A stretch of DNA of 10,400 bases from positions 1 through 10,400 of the forward strand of contig JAFSXH010000073.1 in NCBI GenBank assembly GCA_017444165.1. Direction: 5' to 3'. Positions within the stretch are counted from its first letter, which is position 1. Every line of letters begins with the position of its first letter. The notes below the pieces were generated by a model. It saw only the letters and a list, made by a program, of their open reading frames with translations. It was not told the origin of the DNA and searched no databases. The stretch comes from a bacterium (GTDB lineage Bacteria > Vulcanimicrobiota > Xenobia > Xenobiales > Xenobiaceae). Both the position numbers and the translations under genes were made by a program. This document shows positions 1-6,743 of the stretch, in pieces.

Positions 1-2333
1 CATTGAGCGGCAGATCTAGTCTCTACAACCTCATATTGCCCGTCATGGATCTTTACTAAATAGACCTGGCGGGCATTTAAATTTTCAGCTAACGAAAATC
101 TACCTGTAACTCCCTGCCAATTGTGAATCGAAGCTAGATAATCACGGATCTCTTGGCGCGAATATTTCCCCTCTTTGTAAGCTGAAAGGATAATTTTAGT
201 AACATCATAAGCAGAAGCATCCAGGTGAGAAGGAGGCAATTTAGCAAAAGATTCTTTGAACTCTTCAACATACTCTTTCACTTGAGCCTCTTTACTGCCA
301 GCATAAAAGTAACCTGAAAGGAGTATTCCTTCGCTGTCTCTATTCTTATTGGCGATGAGATCCTTGGTAAAAGGAGCCACATGACTGGCAATAGGAACAC
401 GCAGCCCCCTAGCTTTAGCCGCTCGACTAAATTCCAATAACGGCAGAGCGCGAGAATCAGAAAAGAAAATGCTATCTACTTTAGACTGGCGCAGACTCTC
501 AACAACTTTTTCAAAATTTACATTGACGTAAACGAGATCAGCCCCAACTTCACCCCCCTTTTTTATAAACTCTTCTTTAAAATAACTAGCCATATCACTA
601 GAGAGTGTACTATCTTGATCGACCAGAACTCCCACGTTCTTACAGCCCTTATCCCTCAGATAATCGGCAATAATTTGACAGCGACGATCATTCGTATCAG
701 AGACAGTAAAAATATACTCCCCCTGCTTCCACAATTCTGGCGAAGAGGCCACAGGTGTTAAAATGGGCATCTTACTAGCATTAAAATAAGGACTCAAACT
801 TAAAGCAAACTGGGAACTAAAGGGGCCAATTATTACTGAATAATCATCATCTTCAACCAGATCCTTGGCAATTTTAGCGGCTTGTTCCAAATTAGAACGA
901 TCATCAAAAATATCAATAACCACCAAGCGACCGTATTTATCGCCACCTAAACGGTTAAACTCTTTTTGAGCTAAAGATATTCCATAAAGCAAACGATAGG
1001 CCTCAGGAGCGTTAATTCCACTAAAAGCGGCCAATATAGGAATGCGAAAGAACTTGTGACCGCTCGTCATAACATTGACATTCTCTTTCCAGATATGGGC
1101 CTCAGCATCAGAGGGATGACGAAGCAGAGCCTTATCCAAATAATCAGCAGCCCTGGATAAATCACCTTTATGTATCCAATCTAAGGCAATTTCTTTGTCA
1201 GCATTTATTAATTCATAGGGCCGATCCAATTCAAAATTTTTCAAATCGTTTAATTGAAGATAACCACCTACCGCCCCTACAATAAATAAAATAGTACAAG
1301 CCCACAAGACCCAACGTGACCAGACGGGTGTTTCCGAAAATCTACCAGAGTTGATCTTATCCTTTAAAGTGTCAATTTCAGTATTTAAAGCTACTACTTC
1401 ATTGTCTTTAGACACACTCTGAGAGGCCGCTCGATAGAAAGATTCATGTTTCAGGTCCTCTTTGAGAGCCGAATCATCCCCCGCCAATTCGTTCAAAATA
1501 GACATAAGTTCGGCAATAACTTCGTTGGCACTTTGGTAGCGATCATCGGCCTTTGTCTCCATCGATTTGGCGATAAAACTCAACAGATGTTTATTTAAAC
1601 CACTGCGAAAATCTTCAACCTTGTGGCTCCCGCAGACTGGCGAAGGCACTTTAGCAGTCAACAAAAAGTAGAGACAGGCTCCCAAGGAATAAATATCGGC
1701 CCGCGTATCACTCTGCACATCCTCTTCCCACACCTCAGGAGCGGCATAACCGACCGATCCTACACTGGCACTATCGCGATCTTTTTTAGCATCGAAAAAA
1801 CGGGCTAAACCAAAATCGATCAACTTTATGCAACCATCTTTAGAGAGCATAATATTTTCAGGCTTGAGATCGCGAAAGATCACAGGAGGATCTTGATGAT
1901 GCAAATATTCTAAGACCTTGGCTATCTGTAAAGCCCAACCGATGGCTTCTCTCTCTTCAACAGGCCCCTTTTCTGCGACAATTTCAGCTAAATTAGACCC
2001 TTCAACCTCCTCCATAATCATATAACTTATCTCGCCCTCAGTAAAATAATCTACGATAACGGGCAGACTGCGATGGATCAAAGTAGCTAAAAATCTAACC
2101 TCGCGCTCAAATTTGCGCTTGGCCTCCCCCAATTGGGACTTATCTTCAAAACTTAGTTTCTTCAGGGCCCAAAACTTGCCAGGCAGACGGAGATCTTCCA
2201 CGCGATAAACCTTGCCAAAACCTCCACTCCCCAAAAGGCCGACAACTTTATAACGTTCCTGAAATACCTTGCCCAAAAAGATCGAACTCTCTAAAGGGGT
2301 ATCGTTAGCGGCTAAAACGGTCTTATCATCCAC
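1..2333 (-). CDS. Receptor-type Ser/Thr protein kinase with LivJ-like periplasmic binding domain (C-terminus cut by window edge)
   Basis: I translated this open frame from a GTG at 2331-2333 to the window edge (777 codons, no stop). Residues about 27-290 form a Ser/Thr kinase: Gly loop LGSGGFGKVY near 35-43, Lys near 58 in WALKK, catalytic loop IFRDLKPENIM with Asp155, Asp173 in IDFG, then GYAAPE. All catalytic residues are present; Phe replaces the usual His of HRD. A charged linker leads to one membrane span (about 338-358), a short TPR-like helix pair (about 380-413), and a type I periplasmic binding domain of the branched-chain amino acid/LivJ class (about 428 to the edge, with GPFSSQFALS and ending near GVTGRF). 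The kinase should be cytoplasmic and the sensor outside. The domain looks almost complete, so few residues are probably missing. It starts 6 nt after the histidine-kinase-like gene, implying co-expression. The ligand and substrates are unknown. Confidence 0.9.
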   Translation of the reverse strand, partial: MDDKTVLAANDTPLESSIFLGKVFQERYKVVGLLGSGGFGKVYRVEDLRLPGKFWALKKLSFEDKSQLGEAKRKFEREVRFLATLIHRSLPVIVDYFTEGEISYMIMEEVEGSNLAEIVAEKGPVEEREAIGWALQIAKVLEYLHHQDPPVIFRDLKPENIMLSKDGCIKLIDFGLARFFDAKKDRDSASVGSVGYAAPEVWEEDVQSDTRADIYSLGACLYFLLTAKVPSPVCGSHKVEDFRSGLNKHLLSFIAKSMETKADDRYQSANEVIAELMSILNELAGDDSALKEDLKHESFYRAASQSVSKDNEVVALNTEIDTLKDKINSGRFSETPVWSRWVLWACTILFIVGAVGGYLQLNDLKNFELDRPYELINADKEIALDWIHKGDLSRAADYLDKALLRHPSDAEAHIWKENVNVMTSGHKFFRIPILAAFSGINAPEAYRLLYGISLAQKEFNRLGGDKYGRLVVIDIFDDRSNLEQAAKIAKDLVEDDDYSVIIGPFSSQFALSLSPYFNASKMPILTPVASSPELWKQGEYIFTVSDTNDRRCQIIADYLRDKGCKNVGVLVDQDSTLSSDMASYFKEEFIKKGGEVGADLVYVNVNFEKVVESLRQSKVDSIFFSDSRALPLLEFSRAAKARGLRVPIASHVAPFTKDLIANKNRDSEGILLSGYFYAGSKEAQVKEYVEEFKESFAKLPPSHLDASAYDVTKIILSAYKEGKYSRQEIRDYLASIHNWQGVTGRFSLAENLNARQVYLVKIHDGQYEVVETRSAAQ

Positions 2334-2339
2334 AGCCTT

Positions 2340-3641
2340 TTACTCCGTTTCTCCAACAGGCAGACTGATAACGACGGTCATCCCCTCTTCCGAGGCTCGA
2401 GCTTCAACACAGCCATCATGCTTATGGACAACCTCACGCACGAGAGCTAGACCTGGACAACTGACTAAATCGGGATAAGCATTGCCAAAGAATGGTTCAA
2501 ATAAGCGAGGTAACTCTTCTTTAGAGATTAAAGTGCTATTGGTAGTAAATTTAATTTTTATAAATTTATCCACAGTTAAAGTTTCAATATAAATGTGAGG
2601 ATTAGCAATCTTACCTACAATCAAACAATCGCGAAAAAAGTTCAGCAAATTAGCTATAGCTTGAGACCATTGAGTAGAATTAGCTCGCACAGGAGGCAGA
2701 TTGACACAATTTAATTTGGTCTCAATATTGTCACTATTCAACAATTCGCGAGAGAGCTCTAAACTCTGCATTACCACCTGATTCATGTCGGTGTAAGCAC
2801 GCACAAAACGAGAGAAAGAGACATTCCGCTCCTGTTCCATAGATGCCTTTGAGTAAACGAGGAGCTTCTCTACAATATTTTTACACTTCTGCACCGCATC
2901 TTGGATAATAGCCAAACGCCTGGCACTGGTAGGATCGACCAATGTGCGCGAAAGGCTACCGACTACAGTCAAAACTGCCGTTAAAGGTTGACTCAATTCA
3001 TGGACAACACCCGCCGCCAGACGACCAACACCAGCAAGATGGCTCTCTTGGGCGATCTCACCGCGCAACATCTGGATCTCCTCATGAGCCTTCTCCAAAG
3101 ACCCTTCCCGTCCAAAACGCGGAGCCAGCAGAGCCGCCACTGAGGAAGCCGAACGCAACAAACTTATCTCCAAAAGATCGGGGCCAGAAAGTCCCTTATC
3201 CCAGTTGAAGTACATAACTCCACCATCGCCGTGGCCGTGCCAGATAGGCAAAAAGAGAAAGTGAAAACCCTTAACCGAGTGCTTAATCATCTCACCCGTA
3301 CTCCAGCACTGATAAGCCAAATCTTTAACGACCTGAGCTAACTCTGTTCCTCCCACATCAGTACTGCCGATCCCCAAACCAGCCGCTGAAGCTAATTTTA
3401 ACTCGCCTTCTTCAGCCCCGTGGTGTAAAAAGATAACACAACCACTAGCACTAGTCTCCTCAATACAAGCCTGACATAAAAGATCAGCCTGACTCTCAAA
3501 GTCATCCGTCACCAAAGGAGCCTCTTGAATAGCTAATAGGCTGTGCTGATAAGCGTCGCGTTTGCGCAAAAAATTGTACGACCACCAAGAGTAAAAGACG
3601 GCTAAAGCGGTAGTTACTAACCAAATTACGTAGAGTACCAA
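2340..3641 (-). CDS. Membrane-anchored GAF histidine-kinase-like protein with degenerate ATP-binding domain
   Basis: The protein has 433 residues. An N-terminal membrane segment (about 2-22) is followed by a GAF-like sensor (about 45-175), a short helix, a HisKA-type H-box GVVHELSQPL with phospho-acceptor candidate His214, and a C-terminal HATPase_c-like region (about 320-430). The ATPase motifs are eroded. In the N-box NLLNFFRDCL the Mg-binding Asn position is Phe335. The G1 box, normally DxGxGI, reads TNSTLI (367-372), losing Asp and both Gly. The G2 box keeps only part of its glycines (CPGLALV). The F-box LFEPFF is intact. It may therefore bind ATP poorly and act as a scaffold or phospho-acceptor rather than an active kinase (inference). 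No response regulator is adjacent; the next gene, 6 nt away, is a Ser/Thr kinase. The start is TTG at 3641, 49 nt after the previous gene; it is the only start that keeps the membrane segment in frame. A weak AAGGGA lies 12 nt upstream, so the start is moderately sure. Confidence 0.85.
   Translation of the reverse strand: MVLYVIWLVTTALAVFYSWWSYNFLRKRDAYQHSLLAIQEAPLVTDDFESQADLLCQACIEETSASGCVIFLHHGAEEGELKLASAAGLGIGSTDVGGTELAQVVKDLAYQCWSTGEMIKHSVKGFHFLFLPIWHGHGDGGVMYFNWDKGLSGPDLLEISLLRSASSVAALLAPRFGREGSLEKAHEEIQMLRGEIAQESHLAGVGRLAAGVVHELSQPLTAVLTVVGSLSRTLVDPTSARRLAIIQDAVQKCKNIVEKLLVYSKASMEQERNVSFSRFVRAYTDMNQVVMQSLELSRELLNSDNIETKLNCVNLPPVRANSTQWSQAIANLLNFFRDCLIVGKIANPHIYIETLTVDKFIKIKFTTNSTLISKEELPRLFEPFFGNAYPDLVSCPGLALVREVVHKHDGCVEARASEEGMTVVISLPVGETE
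2343..2346 (-). promoter_or_regulatory. Ribosome binding site of the Ser/Thr kinase gene
   Basis: The minus strand reads GGAG here, 9 nt before the GTG at 2333 and inside the last codons of the upstream gene. No ATG lies nearby in frame, so this site decides the GTG start and suggests translational coupling. Confidence 0.6.
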
Positions 3642-3653
3642 AACGAAAGACGA

Positions 3654-3659
3654 TCCCTT
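3654..3659 (-). promoter_or_regulatory. Probable weak ribosome binding site of the histidine-kinase-like gene
   Basis: The minus strand reads AAGGGA, 12 nt before the TTG at 3641. The spacing is longer than ideal. The frame is closed by a TGA at 3681-3683 with no ATG or GTG between, which supports TTG as the start. Confidence 0.35.
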
Positions 3660-3690
3660 CCCAAGAGAATGAGAGAGTTTTCACCTGTAT

Positions 3691-4659
3691 TTATTTCAGT
3701 TCCTGCCCTAAATAATTAACTGCCCCCAACCAAGCTAAATAGTAAGCACGCAGATAAAACCAACTCAAGTTTTTTTCGGGAAATGTCAAACTTTCAATTT
3801 GCCACTCTCTAAGCGTATATATGAAATCAACTTTATTTTCTCGAGCGAGCCATGCCTCTTCATCCTCCAAAAGTTCTCCAAAATTCCGTCCCTCAGAAGT
3901 GGCCATAGTAACCAAAACTCGTCTTATAAATTCCCTATCTTTTCCCAAACGTTCCTTGAGCTCCAGACACGCTTTACAGTTACACAACAAAAGTTCTCGT
4001 CCACAATAATGTCTAAAATAATCTCCAACCTCTATATCCTGCCTCCAGCGATCATCGTGACAAGGAAAGATCTTACCAATATCGAGCTTTAACCACTCTT
4101 CCCAATCGCGCAACTGTTCAGCAAAATTATCTACAGAGTGCAAAAAAGGCCATGGATATTCCAAAGCATCGGCCGACCACAGAGACTTTAACTCTGGAAC
4201 GTACAAAACCAATTGACCTGGACAGTGGGCGTTAGCCCTTAAAAAATGGAACTTTAGACCGTTGAGATCAAAAATATCTCCGTCCTCTATAAAATGATCG
4301 GGCAAGACTAGTCCCTCCTTGCCAGACGAACGCAACCTTTCAACTGTGGTACGACTAGCATATATACCTTGCAATGACCAATTAGAAGGTAGCGACTCAA
4401 TCCAGGCTCGATTAGCCCAAGCGTGATCCCAATCGGAATGAGTATTAAAAAGATATATTTTATACTGACTATCGTTGAAGATATTTTCTGCTAAATAACT
4501 CAAAAAATCAGCGGCTACTTCGTTGAGCCATCCGCCATCTATAAAAAGAATCTTATCTCCAACTGAAATAAAATAAATCTGCAAAAAAATATCTAGGCCT
4601 AAAGTTCCAGCTTTAACTTTAGAACCTAGATCTAGAGGAGTATAAATCCATTTCCTCAC
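3691..4659 (-). CDS. Metallo-beta-lactamase-fold hydrolase (variant HxDxDH motif)
   Basis: The protein has 322 residues and is probably cytoplasmic, with no signal peptide. The first about 205 residues carry the metallo-beta-lactamase pattern: a beta-strand ending in IDGG (about 40-43), the metal motif THSDWDH (73-79), His145 in AHCPGQL, Asp164 in SADAL and His201 in PCHDD. In the usual HxHxDH motif the second His is replaced by Asp76; the other ligands (His74, Asp78, His79, His145, Asp164, His201) are present. The C-terminal about 115 residues are helical, contain a cysteine group (Cys219, 226, 228, 231), and resemble nothing I can name. The start is GTG at 4657-4659, overlapping the trpS stop as GTGA, so it is translationally coupled to trpS. 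Family members act as thiolesterases, glyoxalases, nucleases and more; the substrate cannot be told from the sequence. Confidence 0.85.
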   Translation of the reverse strand: MRKWIYTPLDLGSKVKAGTLGLDIFLQIYFISVGDKILFIDGGWLNEVAADFLSYLAENIFNDSQYKIYLFNTHSDWDHAWANRAWIESLPSNWSLQGIYASRTTVERLRSSGKEGLVLPDHFIEDGDIFDLNGLKFHFLRANAHCPGQLVLYVPELKSLWSADALEYPWPFLHSVDNFAEQLRDWEEWLKLDIGKIFPCHDDRWRQDIEVGDYFRHYCGRELLLCNCKACLELKERLGKDREFIRRVLVTMATSEGRNFGELLEDEEAWLARENKVDFIYTLREWQIESLTFPEKNLSWFYLRAYYLAWLGAVNYLGQELK

Positions 4660-5642
4660 GCTTCGGGGGTCACTCCCAAACCAGTCTTTTCTCTAACTTC
4701 AGCCAGAGTGGCCTTAGCCGTAACTCTCAGTTTGCGAGCCGACTCTATAAGTACTTCTTTAACATAATCTGGCTTTTGAGCCAACTCTGCTCTGCGCTCA
4801 CGAATAGGAGCTATGGCCGCCACCAAATCGTTACTCAGAGCCTCTTTGAGTTCACCATAGCGCAAAGTTCCCGCCTGATACTGCTCTTGGAAATGTGCCA
4901 CCGTCTCAGGAGTGGAGAAGACGGAGAGCAGGGTAAACATATTGGCTACGCCTGGACTCATCTGTCCATCAGGAGTCGCTCCACAGTCAGTTACCGCCCT
5001 TTTGACATGCTTTTTAATAACATTGTCGGGATCGCTCAACATAATGGCCGAACCCTCAACCGACTTTGACATCTTTTTGGTAGGATCGTTCAAAGCCATA
5101 ACTCTTGTGGCTTTAGTCAGACGAGATTGAGGTTCAGGGAAAGTCTCACCAAAGAGAGCATTAAAACGACGCGCAAAGACGCGAGCTACTTCAAGGTGCT
5201 GCAACTGATCCTCACCTACAGGGACGACTTCAGCCTTGAAGAGCAAAATATCACTAGCCATCAAAATGGGATAAGTAAACAACCCTGCATTGACGACCTC
5301 CATACGCGCACTTTTATCCTTAAATTGGGTCATTCTATTCAACTCACCGATAGGAGCACAACAACTCAAGATCCAGGTCAACTCCGTAACTTCAGGGATA
5401 TGAGACTGTACGTACAGAGTACACTTCTGCGGATCTAACCCACAAGCTAAAAGATCCAAAGCCGCCTCGAAAGTACGTTGAGGCAAAGTATGCGGATCTT
5501 TGTTAGCAGTTAAAGAGTGATAATTAGCTATACTATAAATGCACTCTCCCTCATCCTGCATCTTAACCCAATTCATTATGGCTCCAGCATAATTTCCCAA
5601 ATGGATAGCACCAGTGGGCTGAATAGCGGAATATATCTTCAT
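4656..5642 (-). CDS. trpS: Tryptophanyl-tRNA synthetase
   Basis: This class I aminoacyl-tRNA synthetase charges tRNA-Trp with tryptophan in the cytoplasm. From the chosen start it has 328 residues, the normal size for the short bacterial enzyme. The N-terminus reads SAIQPTGAIHLGNY, which carries the HIGH-type motif as IHLGN. Also visible are SIANYHSLTA, the tryptophan/ATP pocket segment VPVGEDQLQH (about residues 141-150), and the KMSKS loop KKMSKSVEGS (about 189-198). Two ATGs are possible, at 5648 and 5642. GGAG at 5652-5655 lies only 3 nt from the first but 9 nt from the second, so I chose 5642; using 5648 adds two residues. The gene starts 41 nt after ftsQ, too short a gap for a T-box leader, and its stop overlaps the next gene by 4 nt. 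All catalytic motifs are intact. Confidence 0.97.
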   Translation of the reverse strand: MKIYSAIQPTGAIHLGNYAGAIMNWVKMQDEGECIYSIANYHSLTANKDPHTLPQRTFEAALDLLACGLDPQKCTLYVQSHIPEVTELTWILSCCAPIGELNRMTQFKDKSARMEVVNAGLFTYPILMASDILLFKAEVVPVGEDQLQHLEVARVFARRFNALFGETFPEPQSRLTKATRVMALNDPTKKMSKSVEGSAIMLSDPDNVIKKHVKRAVTDCGATPDGQMSPGVANMFTLLSVFSTPETVAHFQEQYQAGTLRYGELKEALSNDLVAAIAPIRERRAELAQKPDYVKEVLIESARKLRVTAKATLAEVREKTGLGVTPEA

Positions 5643-5651
5643 AAACATCTA

Positions 5652-5655
5652 CTCC
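5652..5655 (-). promoter_or_regulatory. Ribosome binding site of trpS
   Basis: The minus strand reads GGAG, 9 nt before the ATG at 5642 and only 3 nt before the ATG at 5648. The spacing favours the downstream ATG. Confidence 0.65.
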
Positions 5656-5671
5656 ATTTTTATTTTCTTTA

Positions 5672-5687
5672 AAATTTACAAATTTAC
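5672..5687. repeat. Tandem 8-bp direct repeat at the ftsQ 3' end
   Basis: The plus strand holds aaatttac twice in tandem (5672-5679 and 5680-5687), covering the ftsQ stop codon and the start of the AT-rich ftsQ-trpS gap. No hairpin or good promoter spacing accompanies it, so it may simply be low-complexity AT-rich DNA. Confidence 0.4.
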
Positions 5688-6676
5688 CAATCTTGCAAAT
5701 ACTCGATCACTTTAGAATTATCAGTCCTCTTCACAGGCTCTTCATCAGATTCAACTTTAGAATCTGCCTTAATTTCAACTGGCTTGACCTTCTCAACCTG
5801 CTTAACTTTTTCAGTCTGTTTAACTTGATCGTTTTGCTTAATTTGCTCTACTTTAACAACCTTAACTTTTTCAGCATCCTTTGCTGTAGCTTCATCTTTT
5901 TTGCGCTTGTCTTCAGCGATCTTTTTGAGCTTAACCTTATCTTTATCTAAGGGTAAGACCGCAGGAATTTGAAAGCGCACATCTATCCAGGAAAGTTTTC
6001 TCTTTTCAAGAGAGAGGATAGCCTTCAGTCTCTCCAATTTACTAGAGATATTCTCCAAACTACCCAAACGGATCTCTGTCTCTTCGCCTAAAAACTGAGC
6101 AAAGACACTGATATTTTGCATATCATCTATAAGATAATAATTTACCGTCAATTCCTTGAATTTAGAGATCTCAGGATCTATCTGTAAGAGAATTTTTATT
6201 AAATCCGTCCTAACCATTCCCCCATTAATAGCTAGAGGAAAATTCAATTTTAAACGAGGATACTTTGCAGATTGATTCTCAACTGTCTCCTCACCTAAAA
6301 TGTGCCCCGTTTTATCGACATAAGCCCAACAACTTTTCAATTTATCCGTCCATACTAAAGCTACAGGCTCTCTCTCTTTGACGGATATGACTAAGACTCC
6401 AGAAGGTTTCAATCTGATCGTACTGCTCTCAATGACGGGATCATCTGCAACTAGATTGCCATTACACACCCAATCTATCCAAAACCAATCACCAACTTGA
6501 AAGGGACTATTTTTAATGAGAGTAGCTGTATCGACAAAATTATTGCCTTTTACTTCAATCTTAGATATTTTGAAAGATGGGGAAGCAAAAAAGAGCCCCT
6601 GTGCAATGACAAAGCTACAGAATAAAACTACACTCCGTCTAACAACATCAGAAATTTCTTTACTCATCTTCCCCAT
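5684..6676 (-). CDS. ftsQ: Cell division protein FtsQ/DivIB with lysine-rich C-terminal tail
   Basis: This bitopic divisome scaffold is expected to recruit FtsB/FtsL at the septum. It has 330 residues: a short cytoplasmic N-terminus with two Arg, one membrane span (about 13-31), and a POTRA-like domain beginning ISKIEVKGNNFVDTATL (about 36-102). A beta domain (about 103-240) ends in SWIDVRFQIPAVLPLD, the form expected at the end of FtsQ/DivIB. The protein then continues for about 85 residues: a Lys/Val/Glu/Gln-rich tail (about 244-308) with repeats such as KVKQVEKVKPVE, ending IEYLQDW. That tail is unusual for FtsQ and by topology would be extracytoplasmic. The start is ATG at 6676; an ATG three codons later (6667) is equally possible because neither has a strong ribosome site at good spacing. 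The gene follows murC by 61 nt with no murB or ddl between. Sequence similarity in FtsQ is weak, so the name rests on domain order and on its murC neighbour. Confidence 0.87.
   Translation of the reverse strand: MGKMSKEISDVVRRSVVLFCSFVIAQGLFFASPSFKISKIEVKGNNFVDTATLIKNSPFQVGDWFWIDWVCNGNLVADDPVIESSTIRLKPSGVLVISVKEREPVALVWTDKLKSCWAYVDKTGHILGEETVENQSAKYPRLKLNFPLAINGGMVRTDLIKILLQIDPEISKFKELTVNYYLIDDMQNISVFAQFLGEETEIRLGSLENISSKLERLKAILSLEKRKLSWIDVRFQIPAVLPLDKDKVKLKKIAEDKRKKDEATAKDAEKVKVVKVEQIKQNDQVKQTEKVKQVEKVKPVEIKADSKVESDEEPVKRTDNSKVIEYLQDW
5801..5874. repeat. Repetitive DNA coding the Lys-rich FtsQ tail
   Basis: The 14-mer cttaactttttcag occurs at 5801-5814 and again at 5861-5874 on the plus strand. 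Between them are degenerate copies built on ttaact/ttgctt units. They encode EKVK-type repeats of the tail, suggesting growth by short internal duplication. Confidence 0.55.
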
Positions 6677-6731
6677 ATAACCACTAAAGCCAACGAACTA
6701 TCGCAAAAAGCAAAGAACTGCCACAGGAGAA

Positions 6732-6743
6732 GACTAATTAGTC
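6732..6743. repeat. 12-bp perfect palindrome over the murC stop codon
   Basis: The sequence gactaattagtc is a perfect 12-bp inverted repeat without a loop, and the murC stop TAA sits inside it. It is too short and loopless for an intrinsic terminator and has no T-run after it. A protein-binding site is possible, but chance is likely. Confidence 0.3.

Noticed and set aside
1623..1808. Plus-strand small open frame
   Set aside because: It lies antisense to the conserved kinase domain and has no ribosome site or protein-like features.
3502..3684. Alternative minus-strand frame of 60 codons overlapping the histidine-kinase-like start
   Set aside because: It begins with GTG without a clear ribosome site and resembles no family; a frameshift joining it to the kinase-like gene is not needed because the TTG start gives a complete membrane anchor.
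5649..5700. Promoter or T-box leader for trpS
   Set aside because: The gap is 41 nt, far too short for a T-box, and the AT-rich hexamers (TTGCAA, TAAATT) are only 14 nt apart.
5693..5950. Plus-strand Leu/Asn/Phe-rich hydrophobic open frame of 85 codons
   Set aside because: It is the complement of the Lys-rich FtsQ tail; the hydrophobicity follows from reading AAG/AAA-rich DNA backwards.
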